64,000 nucleotides of DNA from DUZB01 sp963747555 (GCA_963747555.1 CAVVFZ010000022.1:1-64000), one strand, 5' to 3'; shown: positions 45,386-54,551, numbered from the stretch's first letter. Numbers and translations: made by a program. The notes: generated from the letters alone by a model not told the origin.

Positions 45386-47145
45386 TAATCCGGGGAAAGT
45401 CAAGCGAAAAAGTGCTTCCTTTCAGTCGATTTTTTGGCCTGTTCTTTGAAAATTTGGTAAAGCCTACACTTGTGGCAAAATACTTGCTATAATATCAGCT
45501 AATGGAACGGGGGTAGTGATCCCGGACTTAGTGCTGGTTACACTATGGGGCCTCTCTCGTTCCATCCTCTTTTTCTTCTGTCGCCTGGTAATCGGAGCAT
45601 TTCGATCGTAATCCTGAAAACGTCGGCTGCTGTCTTTAGCGGGTTTGTCGCTTTTTATCTGAATGCTTTTTTGTCTGTTTCTTATATCGATTTCGGGGCT
45701 GAACGGAGTGTTATTCTTGAGCATACCGTAAAGAATGCGAAGAATTTTATGCATGCAAATTCCGATAACGGCCATGTTGTGCTTCCCCTGTTTCTGATAT
45801 TTTTCGTAGATCTTTTTGATGAGGGGATTATGTCGAATGGCTGACAAGGTGACCATGAAGAGGATTTGCCGAGGCTCCTTGCGTCCCTGCTTACTCATTT
45901 TAAAACCACCAACGCCATCGCCGCTGGTTTTATAGACCGGGTGTACCCCAAAAAACGAAGCCAGTTTTTTGACGTTGGCGAAACGTTTGATGGTCTGAAT
46001 TTCGATGAGCAATCCAATGGCCGATGTATCGCCGATACCGGGAAAAGTTTTGAGGAGTTCAATCTCTGATAGTGGGCAATCATCGATCATGAGCTTCATT
46101 TGCTCTGCAATGGTTTTCTTCAAATGAAGAATTTGTCGGGCTGTGGCCACGATGAGCTGTTCAGTTGTAGGATCTGTGGCCGAAGCAACAGAGTGTTTGG
46201 CATCGGCTATCAGCTTTTGAGCCCGCATTTTAGACACATAGGGGGTGTTAGCCACAGTTTTGGCACGAGCATTTCCCAACCTGGCTGCAGAGGGGTACCG
46301 GATCAAAAGGGTTAACACCCAGGCCGGGATTCCATCCTGGCAGTAGCTTAACAATTCCGGATTAGCCGTATAAAGGAGAGCATTGAGCTGGTTTAAAAAC
46401 TGGGTACTTTGCTTGGTAAGCGTTTTGATGAAGCCCCATTGCTTCCTGAGACCGGCTAATTGATCCTCTTGTTGATAAACGACTTTCTCGGGGTGTGCGA
46501 TCAAATATTCTGCGATGTTTCGTGCGCTGATCTTATCGGTTGTGTTTTTCTTTAAATCCGCTTTGCTGTTGTGCATGACACCCAGAGGATTTAACCGGGC
46601 GGTTTGGATATTCAAAGAGCCCTGGAACTCGATCAATGAATGGTACCAATTGTTCTCGTATCCGCCGGTACTTTCCATTCCCACATATAAGGTGGATTCT
46701 GGATGTTCACCCAAGAAACGGCCCAGCGCCATATAAAGAGATCGGTGTCCTTCAAAAGTGTCATCGAGTTGAAACCCTTGAGTAACCGGATGTTTTGTGG
46801 AATCAAGGATCATGAAATCCGCATAGCCTTTGCTGACATCGATGCCCATATAAAATTGTTTCATCTTCAAGCCTCCTTGTTCGGTATATTAAATGCCAGG
46901 AATCATCAGTCTTGTAGTTATACGGTGTCTGGCACCAAGTTAATCCCCGATTTAAACCTGGCGGAAGGAAGAAACTTCGTGACGGGCTCGGAGCCCAAGA
47001 CACAATCCTTCTCTTCCACCAAATTTAATGGCTTTACCGAATGAAAGAAAGCTCAGTGATAAATTTGACTTTTCGGTGTGGGGGGGGCACCCCCCCCCAC
47101 ACCCCTCCATTTTTTTATTCAACTTGTTCTTTACTTTTAATATAC
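45386..47145 (-). mobile_element. IS110-family insertion sequence 1
   Basis: The accessory repeat GAACCACGAAGTCACGATGACC, intact at 55270, 59070, 60315, 60750 and 63710, is here split: GAACCACGAAGT ends at 45385 and GTCACGATGACC resumes at 47148. The interior is one transposase gene plus about 280 bp of 5' non-coding DNA (46865-47145). Ends lack inverted repeats and a clear target duplication, as normal for IS110. The non-coding side holds a palindrome of G and C runs (47077-47106) and is where the bridge RNA of IS110 elements is encoded. Confidence 0.85.
45464..46864 (-). CDS. IS110-family transposase (DEDD recombinase)
   Basis: About 466 residues from the ATG at 46864, with AAGGAGG 7 nt upstream. 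The N-terminal RuvC-like DEDD domain begins MGIDVSKGYADF, with VGMESTGGYENNWY and TTDKISARNIAEYL. The C-terminal Tnp20 domain has LLKTFPGIGDTSAIGLLIEI, the SFFGVHPVYKTSG segment and the conserved Ser of this family. IS110 recombinases work with a bridge RNA. Confidence 0.95.
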   Translation of the reverse strand: MKQFYMGIDVSKGYADFMILDSTKHPVTQGFQLDDTFEGHRSLYMALGRFLGEHPESTLYVGMESTGGYENNWYHSLIEFQGSLNIQTARLNPLGVMHNSKADLKKNTTDKISARNIAEYLIAHPEKVVYQQEDQLAGLRKQWGFIKTLTKQSTQFLNQLNALLYTANPELLSYCQDGIPAWVLTLLIRYPSAARLGNARAKTVANTPYVSKMRAQKLIADAKHSVASATDPTTEQLIVATARQILHLKKTIAEQMKLMIDDCPLSEIELLKTFPGIGDTSAIGLLIEIQTIKRFANVKKLASFFGVHPVYKTSGDGVGGFKMSKQGRKEPRQILFMVTLSAIRHNPLIKKIYEKYQKQGKHNMAVIGICMHKILRILYGMLKNNTPFSPEIDIRNRQKSIQIKSDKPAKDSSRRFQDYDRNAPITRRQKKKRMERERPHSVTSTKSGITTPVPLADIIASILPQV

Positions 47146-48165
47146 AAGTCACGATGACCACAAGGGTTTTCAGAATATAATAAGGTATTTTTCTTGGTGT
47201 ACTTTGTGCCTTAGTGGTTTGATTTCAGTGATAATGCAGTTAGATAGCAACGTCCCCCAAGGCCTAGACCCTCACATTGCCAAAACTATCAGGTTTATAC
47301 TGATATTGATAAATTTTCATCCCGTCCTAAGAGATCCTTGACATTCGTTTCCGCTAGGTTTAAAACCCTAATCAACAAAAACGAACAGGCATTTCCTTGC
47401 ACCGCCAGACTAATAGTTTTCATGCCATTTTCAAAGATATTCCTGTGTCATATCATGAACTTATACCTTGAAACCAAATGTAATCCAAGGGGCGGAGCCA
47501 TATAACCACATCCCCCAAGGCGTTTCCTTTTCCTGATAGGTCAACCCCTATCAGGAAAAAACCAAAAAACCCTTCGCGTTCTTCGCGCCGTAGTTTATCC
47601 CGTTGTGTATTTAACGGGGCGGTTCAGTAATAAAGTCAGAAGGTAACGTCCCCCATTACAAAGGCAAAAACAGCGGAATCCTCGTAATCCGTGCCAAAAA
47701 ACTCAGGTGGAATGCGATAAACGCGGTAATCGGAAAAATGAGAGAAACGCATGAAAGCATAGGATGTCCCCATGTCTTCATTAGATGGCTTTTTCGGCCC
47801 CTTTTTCTTAAAACCCGCTTTTTGAACCCAAAAAGAGCATTCTAAGGCCTAAAAACAGCCCTTTCTTGAGATGTTATGCAATCATTTCAGCCATTTGCTG
47901 AGGTCCGACCCCAAGAGGATAAACTGCAAATGTGTAGGGCGTCCCCAAGAACCTGAATTTTAGCGCATCAACAAAAAAAGTGTAATCTGCGTAATCCGCC
48001 TGCCCCGTTGAATCGGGTCCCCTTTCAGGGTGTTCAACCGGGGTGCTAAAATAAGAGAAAAATGGAATAATGCCAATGTGCGCCACCACATTAAATAATT
48101 GACGGATCGGAAATGAATGTTTAAACTATGTCTAAACATCAAGCAGTTGTTGTGAGGAGGTTGCC
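47146..48165. repeat. Gene-free repeat block (units B, long direct repeat, hairpin, REP-like)
   Basis: 47146-47424 is nearly identical to 63719-64000 (long direct repeat holding a CGTCCCCC site). 47459-47653 is nearly identical to 51348-51542 and includes the hairpin TTTTCCTGATAGG / CCTATCAGGAAAA. 47783-47920 is the intact form of a sequence split by IS110 copy 2. 48000-48042 is a REP-like palindrome (CCCCGTTGAA ... TTCAACCGGGG). No convincing gene. Confidence 0.8.
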
Positions 48166-48417
48166 ATGACCGAAGCCGTCTTGGATATCAAGCAGTGGGG
48201 AAACAATTTGGGTGTTCGTTTGCCTGCAGCGGTGGCTCGCGCAGCGCATTTACATGTCGATCAACGTGTGCGCATTTCAGTGGAAGACAGAAGCATCGTG
48301 ATCCGGCCTGTAGAAGATGCTGAACTGACCCTCGACCAACGTCTGGCTCGCTTTGACCCGGCCCGGCATGGAGGCGAAGTAATGCAGGGTAAGCCTGTTG
48401 GGGCTGAGCTGTGGTAA
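48166..48417 (+). CDS. mazE: MazE-type antitoxin
   Basis: 83 residues with an AbrB/SpoVT swapped-hairpin N-terminus (LDIKQWGNNLGVRLPAAVARAA) and an acidic C-terminus. GAGGAGG stands 7 nt before the ATG. It overlaps the toxin gene by 7 bp. It would bind the promoter and neutralise MazF. Confidence 0.92.
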   Translation: MTEAVLDIKQWGNNLGVRLPAAVARAAHLHVDQRVRISVEDRSIVIRPVEDAELTLDQRLARFDPARHGGEVMQGKPVGAELW

Positions 48418-48809
48418 CGACAAGCAAAAAAGCTGAGGGCAGCCGCTCTTGGGTGCCGGCTCGGCAGGATATCATCTGGATCGATTGCAATCCCCAAGCG
48501 GGACAGGAAATGCGCAATGTACACCCATTCCTGGTGCTTTCCCCGCGCAATTTCAATAACACGACCTCCCTGGTCATCGGCCTGCCCATGACTACAGCGG
48601 AATACAATGCAGACAACCCATTTGCCGTTGCCATCGGGCAGGCCAAAGGTCGAAACCAGGCAGGAAAAACCAGTTATGTACTCTGCCACCAGCCAAAATC
48701 ATTCGACTGGCGTGTGCGCGGTGCGAAGGCTCATCCTCTCAAGAGGCTGCCGAATGGGCCTTTCGTTGATGCGTGCAGACGTCTGAATCAAATCGTCCAG
48801 TTGGGGTAG
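48411..48809 (+). CDS. mazF: MazF-type endoribonuclease toxin
   Basis: 132 residues from a GTG start inside the mazE end. MazF/PemK fold: RQDIIWIDCNPQAGQEMRNVHPFLVLSP at the N-terminus and LPMTTAEYNAD later, with the conserved Arg and Thr/Ser of the active site. It cleaves mRNA at short sites. The cassette ends 22 nt later with a CAGCGTCCCCCATT boundary. Confidence 0.92.
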   Translation: MVTTSKKAEGSRSWVPARQDIIWIDCNPQAGQEMRNVHPFLVLSPRNFNNTTSLVIGLPMTTAEYNADNPFAVAIGQAKGRNQAGKTSYVLCHQPKSFDWRVRGAKAHPLKRLPNGPFVDACRRLNQIVQLG

Positions 48810-48851
48810 GTTCAATAAAGTCAGAAGGTAACAGCGTCCCCCATTGCGCTA

Positions 48852-49187
48852 CATATTCAACAACTGAAAGACCGTCCGGTTGTCAGTATCCAGGTTCTTA
48901 ATGAGTTTTCAAGTGTTTTGATTAGGCATAATATTTCCAATCATATCATCCGGGAGGCGATTCAAGCGATTATTGAAGATTCGATTGTCATTCCACTTGA
49001 TATCGCCCTCGTTTGGCAGACCTGGATGATCAAAGACAAATACATTTTTTCATATTGGGATAGTATGATCACCGCTGCTGCTTTAAAAAGCGGATGCAAT
49101 ATTCTCTATTCGGAAGATTTGCAGCACGAACAACTAATGGAAGACCAACTCAAGATTATAAACCCATTCCATGTGCCTCATCCCTGA
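48852..49187 (+). pseudogene. PIN-domain toxin lacking its N-terminus
   Basis: In frame from just after the boundary motif: HIQQLKDRPVVSIQVLNEF, then ALVWQTWMIKDKYIFSYWDS, ITAAALKSGCNILYSEDL and a normal C-terminus. The first about 30 residues with the first catalytic Asp are missing; the sequence starts abruptly at the CGTCCCCCATT site, so this is a 5'-truncated cassette. Confidence 0.8.
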
Positions 49188-49655
49188 ATTGCGCAATTGA
49201 TAAATCCTTCCGATACAGATAGCCAGAACCAAGAGCTCAGCACCAAGCACCCAGAACCAAGCACCGAGAGCCCAGAGCCCAGAACTGTTAAATCCCATGG
49301 CAAAAAACAGTTTGTCATGCTAATCAACAACGTCTCCCCAGGACCCACTGGGGATCAGCCGTGTGGGAGTGTTGCTCTCATTAGAGAAAGCAAAGGAAAC
49401 CCGGCCGAAATACGGGTTCGAGCTAACGCCTCCCAACTTTACAGATTCAATATGTTGAAAAATAACTTAACAGACTTACCAACGTGCCCCATTCCACATA
49501 AAAACGCATGAATGCATGGGCGTCCCCCTCCCCACTCCATTAGTACGCACTATAGAAATTGATTGACAACGATAGGGGGATCTGGAATGTTCTAAAATAA
49601 TGTAGTTTAGGCGGCAACATCCCCATAGCCCAATACGTTTACCTGGAGATAACAC
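49188..49655. repeat. Low-complexity and cassette-fragment region
   Basis: Contains an AGAACCAAG/CCCAGAACC minisatellite-like stretch (49208-49290), a fragment of a HicA 3' end (GTTAAATCCCATGGCAAAAAACA, compare 61517), and CGTCCCC-type sites at 49334, 49485 and 49515. No intact gene. Confidence 0.6.
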
Positions 49656-49895
49656 ATGCAAGATTTACTTAATCGTATTACCTTTAATCAAGATGTTCTA
49701 TCTGGGAAGCCTCTCATTCGCGGGTTGCGTATATCTGTTGAGATGATATTGGAACTATTGGCAAAAGGATCTACAGAGGAAGAAATTCTTGAAGATTACC
49801 CTCAGCTTGAATCAGCTGATTTGCGTGCTGCACTGCTCTATGCCCATCATATGGTAGCCACAGAAGAAGTTTTCGATCGCATTGCTGCTCGATAG
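49656..49895 (+). CDS. DUF433 antitoxin
   Basis: 79 residues: RITFNQDVLSGKPLIRGLRI and SVEMILELLAKGSTEEEILEDYP. DUF433 proteins are the winged-helix antitoxin partners of DUF5615 PIN-like toxins. It lies 9 bp upstream of that toxin gene. Confidence 0.9.
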   Translation: MQDLLNRITFNQDVLSGKPLIRGLRISVEMILELLAKGSTEEEILEDYPQLESADLRAALLYAHHMVATEEVFDRIAAR

Positions 49896-49904
49896 AGGTT
49901 TTTT

Positions 49905-50255
49905 GTGGATTTCTTATTGGATGTTAACGCGAGCGGAGCGATAGCTTGTTGGTTGATTGCTCGAGGGCATAATGTCGCGGAAGTGGGCCAAACCAATCCA
50001 AGAATGCGCGATGATGAAATACTGAACTGGGCTGTGATCGAAAATAGAATTATTGTTACAACAGACAACGATTTTGAGGAAATGATTTGGCGCCAGGGGA
50101 AGTACCATTGTGGTGTTTTACGGTTGGAAAACCTACCACGATCTGAGAGATTAGCTCTTCTGGATGAAGTTTTGGATCGCCATGCTGAAGATTTGGAGAC
50201 TGGGGCGATTGTGATTGCGCTGAGAGCAAAATTTCGTATTCGAAAACGTAGTTAA
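49905..50255 (+). CDS. DUF5615 PIN-like toxin
   Basis: 116 residues from GTG: DFLLDVNASGAIACWLIARGHNVAEV, with ILNWAVIENRIIVTTDNDFEE in the centre. DUF5615 (Mut7-C-like PIN) nucleases keep Asp residues at LLDVN and TTDNDF. A truncated second copy of the 3' end lies at 52974-53068. Confidence 0.9.
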   Translation: MDFLLDVNASGAIACWLIARGHNVAEVGQTNPRMRDDEILNWAVIENRIIVTTDNDFEEMIWRQGKYHCGVLRLENLPRSERLALLDEVLDRHAEDLETGAIVIALRAKFRIRKRS

Positions 50256-50418
50256 ATAGCGCCATTGCTTCCGCGAAAAAGAAGATTGGGTTTATGGCAA
50301 AGGAGAAGCAGGCGGAATACGGGAAGGGCGGTAAGCGGAAAAATGAGAGAAACGCATGAATGCATGGGCGTCCCCCTCCCCACACTTTTTTACCAGCGTC
50401 CCGCTTCCCCTCATAAAA

Positions 50419-50655
50419 ATGCCAACGATAAGGAAAATTAGCGGACCATATCGGTTTTTCTTTTACAGCTTTGACTGTAATGAACCCCAGCATGTGCATG
50501 TGCAGCGAGAGAGATTTACCTGTAAATTTTGGATGGCTCCGATTATGCTTTGTAAAAATAATGGATTTTCTCCAAGAGAACTGAATCAGATTTTGAAAGA
50601 AATACGAACAAATATTGAACAAATAAAGGAGGCTTGGGATGAACATTGCGGTTAG
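50419..50655 (+). CDS. DUF4160 protein
   Basis: 78 residues: MPTIRKISGPYRFFFYSFD, then NEPQHVHVQRE, then FSPRELNQILKEI. DUF4160 with DUF2442 forms a common two-gene pair suspected to be a toxin-antitoxin system. The ATG at 50419 is chosen because it begins the conserved MPTI sequence. Overlaps the next gene by 17 bp. Confidence 0.9.
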   Translation: MPTIRKISGPYRFFFYSFDCNEPQHVHVQRERFTCKFWMAPIMLCKNNGFSPRELNQILKEIRTNIEQIKEAWDEHCG

Positions 50656-50920
50656 AGAAATAGAGCCGAGGGTTTTAGACGTCCGGGTTTCCGAAGATGA
50701 GATCAGTGCAATTCTTGTTGATGGACGCAGGATCAGCGTGCCTCTTGCATGGTCTTGGCGTCTCTCCGAGGCTACACCGGAACAGCGTCAGAACTTTCAG
50801 GTGATTGGAGAGGGGGAAGGGATTCACTGGCCCGATGTTGATGAAGATATCAGTGTTGAAGGAATGTTGGGTGGTGTACCGGCAAGAAAGCCAAATAAAA
50901 AGGTTGGTGATACTGCATAG
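50639..50920 (+). CDS. DUF2442 protein
   Basis: 93 residues with the DUF2442 core RISVPLAWSWRLSEATPEQRQNF and IHWPDVDEDISVEGML. Partner of DUF4160 in this co-translated pair. The cassette closes with CAGCGTCCCCCATT at 50944, 23 nt after the stop. Confidence 0.9.
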   Translation: MNIAVREIEPRVLDVRVSEDEISAILVDGRRISVPLAWSWRLSEATPEQRQNFQVIGEGEGIHWPDVDEDISVEGMLGGVPARKPNKKVGDTA

Positions 50921-51103
50921 TGTGCAAGCCTATACCAAACTGCCAGCGTCCCCCATTGTATACATGAGCCATCATCCCCATATCGAGTTACTGAATTACA
51001 AATGGACGTCCCCCAAGGCCCCATTGAGAAATCGGCAAAGAATTTGTCCCCATTTGTGCATGAACCTAGTGCCAAATAAAGTCAGAAGGTAACAACGTCC
51101 CCC

Positions 51104-51340
51104 ATTACAAATGGGCCGGTGCAGATCGATGCCGGTTATCGCGTAGATATGCTGGTGGATTCCTCTGTGATAATAGAAAACAAAACAGTGGAACGGTTGC
51201 TGCCTATCCATGAAGCCCAGCTTCTGACCTATCTAAAGATGAAGAAGTTGAAACTTGGCTATCTACTGAACTGGCATGTGGCGTTGATGCGGCAAGGTAT
51301 CAAAAGAATGGTCAATGATTATTGGCCAAAAGCAAAGTGA
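51104..51340 (+). pseudogene. GxxExxY-family protein, 5'-truncated
   Basis: In frame from the boundary motif: GPVQIDAGYRVDMLVDSSVI, then IENKTVERLLPIHEAQLLTYL and GIKRMVNDYWPKAK. The family (PD-(D/E)XK-like) is normally about 125 residues and starts with a 50-60 residue part that is absent here. Shorter copies of the same 3' end occur at 59027-59066, 60291-60312, 60616-60745 and 63609-63706. Confidence 0.85.
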
Positions 51341-51347
51341 ACCACGA

Positions 51348-51542
51348 AGTTATACCTTGTAACCAAATGTAATCCAAGGGGCGGAGCCATATAACCACAT
51401 CCCCCAAGGCGTTTCCTTTTCCTGATAGGTCAACCCCTATCAGGAAAAAACCAAAAAACCCTTCGCGTTCTTCGCGCCGTAGTTTATCCCGTTGTGTATT
51501 TAACGGGGCGGTTCAGTAATAAAGTCAGAAGGTAACGTCCCC
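51348..51542. repeat. Second copy of the 195-bp hairpin repeat
   Basis: Nearly identical to 47459-47653. It has the perfect inverted repeat TTTTCCTGATAGG/CCTATCAGGAAAA, a CATCCCCCAAGGCG site, and ends with AATAAAGTCAGAAGGTAACGTCCCCCATT. Confidence 0.9.
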
Positions 51543-51793
51543 CATTGCAAATATTATGATCGTCCATCCCCCATGAGCCATCATCCCCATATCGAGTTCC
51601 TGAATTACAAATGGACGTCCCACAGATCCCCACTTGACTTCTATGGAGACCTGAAAGATATTGCCCAGTAAAGTAACAAAAGTACCAACGTTCCCCATTA
51701 ACAATGGGTTGATCGACTTAGTGGGGGGCCGGTAAAGCGTGGAATTTAGGGCGCTTCGGCCTGTTAAATTGGCTCAAAAAAGGGAGGTAAGTA
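51543..51793. repeat. Short cassette remnants before the RelE-type module
   Basis: Contains a GGACGTCCC variant site (51613), a RAYT tail fragment (GAAAGATATTGCCCAGTAAAG..., 51650) and AACGTTCCCCATT (51689). No gene. Confidence 0.6.
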
Positions 51794-52015
51794 ATGGAAT
51801 CGGTTTTAATTGAGAAAGAAGCCATGAAACTGCCGCTGGTTGAAAGAGCTTTGCTTGTTGACCGTCTTTTGCAGACTTTGGATGCTGAAAAGGATTTATC
51901 AATAAAAGCTTGGACAGAAGTGACAGAGAAACGATTGGAGAAATTCCGTGCAGGGGAAATGAAGGCGTTTGATGGTCAAGCCGTTATCGAATCCCTTAGA
52001 AAAGAATTACGATGA
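51794..52015 (+). CDS. Addiction-module component antitoxin
   Basis: 73 residues: VLIEKEAMKLPLVERALLVDRLLQTLD and WTEVTEKRLEKFRAGE, the pattern of putative addiction-module component proteins (TIGR02574-like). GGGAGG before the ATG. Overlaps the toxin start by 4 bp. Confidence 0.9.
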   Translation: MESVLIEKEAMKLPLVERALLVDRLLQTLDAEKDLSIKAWTEVTEKRLEKFRAGEMKAFDGQAVIESLRKELR

Positions 52016-52311
52016 CCAAATTCCGTATTCTTTCAATAGCTGCCCAGGATTTGGCAAAGGCAATGGAGTATTATGAGACCAAGAGTGCGGGATTGGGCGG
52101 TGACTTTCTTGATGAATACGAAAGGACCATTTCAAGGATTTGCAGATTTCCAGAGGCTTGGGCGTCTGTCAGCCCAAACCAGCGAAGATGTCTCATGCGT
52201 CGTTTTCCTTATGCCGTATTTTATTCCAGGACGGGTGAAGGAATTATTGTAACAGGTGTTGCTGATCTTCGCATGGATCCTGAAAAGATCCGAAAAGTGC
52301 TCCTGAGATAG
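52012..52311 (+). CDS. RelE/ParE-family toxin
   Basis: 99 residues: FRILSIAAQDLAKAMEYYE, then ISRICRFPEAWASVSPNQRRC, then RRFPYAVFYSRTGEGIIVTGVADLR. This is the RelE/ParE fold with the basic residues of the family. Paired with the antitoxin above. Confidence 0.92.
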   Translation: MTKFRILSIAAQDLAKAMEYYETKSAGLGGDFLDEYERTISRICRFPEAWASVSPNQRRCLMRRFPYAVFYSRTGEGIIVTGVADLRMDPEKIRKVLLR

Positions 52312-52465
52312 GGGATTCGTTACGCTTTTAATGGATGACCCCTTCTTGTGGCGCCACTGGACGGACGCGGCTTCGAAAGCCAGGAAAAGGGTTTCGGATT
52401 TAGAGTCCATCGCAGGACAGGGCCTGCACTGGTAAACCGAGCCATGATGTGATTTTGGGTATCAA

Positions 52466-52705
52466 ATGAAAATCATTGGCATAACAAAAAAAGAAGATCT
52501 GCTTGATATCGTTTGTGATATCTGTGGGAAGTCTACCAAAACGGAATTCGGTGATTACGAGTACGCTGAGCTTTCAGCGAGGTGGGGATATTCATCGTCA
52601 AAGGACGAAGAATACCACGAAGTATGCCTATGTGAAAAATGTTATGATCAGGTTGCTTCATACATCGAATCCCTGGGGGGCAAGATCGCCATAAGAAACT
52701 ATTAA
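52466..52705 (+). CDS. Small CxxC zinc-binding-like protein
   Basis: 79 residues with two CxxC pairs: VCDICGKS near residue 17 and VCLCEKCYDQ near 53, as in zinc-ribbon proteins. It lies alone between the RelE-type module and a transposase fragment. I do not recognise the family; an antitoxin or regulator is possible. Confidence 0.65.
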   Translation: MKIIGITKKEDLLDIVCDICGKSTKTEFGDYEYAELSARWGYSSSKDEEYHEVCLCEKCYDQVASYIESLGGKIAIRNY

Positions 52706-52763
52706 GTCCATATCAAGCAAAAAGCCGTATGTAACTGACGTTCCTCTTTTCACCTTGTTCTTG

Positions 52764-53068
52764 ATGCCCCGCGCCAACCGACATTTTATCCCCGGCTATA
52801 TTTGGCATATCACCCATCGATGCCATAAGAAAGAGTTTCTTCTAAAATTCGACAAGGATAAAAGTCGCTGGTTATGGTGGCTATTTGAGGCGAAGAAGCG
52901 CTATGGGACGTGTATCTTGGATTACATGGTTACATCGAATCACATCCATCTCTTGCTGTACGACATAGTTGAATGAAGTTTTGGATCGCCATGCTAAAGA
53001 TTTGGAGGCTGGAGCGATTGTGATTGCACTAAGAGCAAAATTTCGTATTCGAAAACGCAGTTGAATAA
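52764..53068 (+). pseudogene. RAYT N-terminal fragment fused to a DUF5615 3' fragment
   Basis: 52764-52971 encodes MPRANRHFIPGYIWHITHRC and then VTSNHIHLLLYD, the HUH half of a Y1 transposase, cut before the catalytic Tyr. From about 52974 the DNA continues as a copy of the last 95 bp of the DUF5615 gene (50165-50256), in another frame. The joint marks a recombination or insertion event. Confidence 0.85.
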
Positions 53069-53529
53069 GATGTTCCGCTTCCCGCATCGCCTGAAGTGAA
53101 AAATCACAAAATATTATCCAATGAAACAAATTGCGCACCCTGATCCGGCCCCCCTCGCGAAGCGATTGTGTATTTTGAATTTCGTCCGGAAATTGAAAAT
53201 GAAAACAAAAAATCTTTACCCCGTTAAACCTTTGCGGCTTTTGTTTAACTGGGGCTGAAAATCCTGCCTGTCCCGTTAAATTTCGGAGAACAGCGCAGCA
53301 TATTTAACTGGGATAAATCCTGTCTGAAAAAGAGTTATGGAATTGTGGAACAACGTCCCCCATTAGTGCAAGAAAAAAAACCGTGTCATCTGTGGAATCC
53401 GCCTGCCCCGTTGAACCGGGTCCCCTTTCAGGGTGTTCAACCGGGGTGCCAAATAAAACCAATAAGTTACCTTTATTACCAACGTCCCCCATTACGTCCT
53501 GGAAGCTGAAAGCTGAAAGGTGAAACACT
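53069..53529. repeat. REP-like palindromes and boundary motifs
   Basis: Holds palindromes of the form CCCCGTTAAA ... TTTAACTGGGG at 53219-53257, 53275-53311 and 53406-53451 (the last similar to 48000-48042), and AACGTCCCCCATT at 53352 and 53481. No gene. Confidence 0.75.
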
Positions 53530-54204
53530 GTGAAATTGTACCTTGACATGTGTGTTTACGGGCTTGGTTCTAACTCCACCCACTATAAAAAAGAACCGCA
53601 GAATATCGAACAAGGAGTATCGAAGTGCAGTTGGCTGTTTCCCTTTATTAATGGAAATTCCATCGAGCCCTGAATTGAACCACAAAGCCACAAAGGACAC
53701 AAAGAAACATGCATTAATTCTTTAGCCCTTGTGTTCCTTGTGACTTCGTGGTTCCTTTTTGGTGGGCCAAGTTAGAGCCAAGCCCGTGTTTACAATCGGC
53801 CGTTTGACGACCAGGGTGACCTGAGAATTAAGCTGGAAACAGTGGCATGTCAGATGATTTTTGACAAGATACAAAGAGGGGCAATCGATTTAGTCTGGTT
53901 ATTTGTGCTTGAGTTCGAAAATGAGCTGAATCCTTTTATGGAAAGGAAGAATGAGATTACTCTGCTTTCCCGTCTGGCACGGCACATTATAGAACCCAGC
54001 CAACGCATTTTAGCCAAGGCCGAGGAAATGGAGAAGTTCCATATTAAGGGAAATGATGCTGTTCATCTCGCTTGCGCACTGGAGGCCAGCTGTGCTTATT
54101 TTGTGACGTGCGATGACAGATTAACCCGGCGATCAGCATCATTGGATTTCAGCATGGTTGTTTGTGATCCTCTCGAATATATACGAAAGGAGGAAACAAA
54201 ATGA
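53530..54204 (+). pseudogene. PIN-domain toxin gene split by a MITE
   Basis: GTG at 53530 begins VKLYLDMCVY, carrying the first catalytic Asp. After ten codons a 226-bp element intervenes; coding resumes at 53794 as NRPFDDQGDLRIKLETVACQ and continues to a complete C-terminus (HIKGNDAVHLACALEASCAYFVTCDDRL). Removing the element with one copy of the 8-bp duplication restores a 146-residue PIN protein. The remaining 3' frame from 53842 lacks the first catalytic residue. Confidence 0.92.
53560..53785. mobile_element. MITE with 24-bp terminal inverted repeats and 8-bp target duplication
   Basis: Left end GGGCTTGGTTCTAACTCC, right end in reverse complement GGGCTTGGCTCTAACTTG. The flanking 8-bp GTGTTTAC occurs on both sides (53552-53559 and 53786-53793). 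226 bp, no coding capacity; the interior has an imperfect AACCACAAAG... / ...CTTCGTGGTT inverted repeat. An 8-bp duplication fits several DDE families; the source transposase is not in the window. Confidence 0.9.
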
Positions 54205-54416
54205 CAAAAGCAAACATATCTGATATAGAATTAAGGAAAAGGGCTCTGGTATTGCTAAACGAAACCTTGGGTGCCGCAAATACGATTCGCTTTCTAAGTA
54301 TGTACAATACGGGAAAGCAGGATTACTTGCAAATAAGAGATGAGTTATTCAAAGATAAGACTGCAAAACAGGTCTTTGAGGAAGCCGAGAAATTCTGGCA
54401 GAGCCGAGAGTCTTGA
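54201..54416 (+). CDS. Small protein coupled to the PIN gene, candidate antitoxin
   Basis: 71 residues: ISDIELRKRALVLLNETLGAANTIRFLSMY and YLQIRDELFKDKTAKQVFEEAEKFW. Its ATG overlaps the PIN stop (ATGA), so the pair is co-translated, with the putative antitoxin downstream of the toxin. Mostly helical, charged, no membrane segment. Its 3' end is duplicated at 55088-55256. Confidence 0.7.
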   Translation: MTKANISDIELRKRALVLLNETLGAANTIRFLSMYNTGKQDYLQIRDELFKDKTAKQVFEEAEKFWQSRES

Positions 54417-54551
54417 GAGTTCAGCTTTGAGCTTCTGTGCTTCAAGTCATAATATTCAGATTTGAGAGATATCGCCAAATAAAGCAGCAAAAGCACCAAC
54501 GTCCACTATTAACTAGTGGCAACGTCCCCCATTAAATGCAGAGGGTATATC

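Noticed and set aside
45545..46315. Plus-strand ORFs inside IS110 copy 1
   Set aside because: Shadows of the minus-strand transposase gene.
47077..47106. Palindrome of G and C runs as an independent origin or telomere-like element
   Set aside because: It lies inside the non-coding end of IS110 copy 1, so it is better read as part of that element.
47960..48142. Small minus-strand ORFs left of mazE
   Set aside because: They read through the REP-like palindrome and accessory repeats without an RBS.
49197..49511. 104-residue plus-strand ORF
   Set aside because: It reads through a CCCAGAACC minisatellite and a HicA fragment; not a gene.
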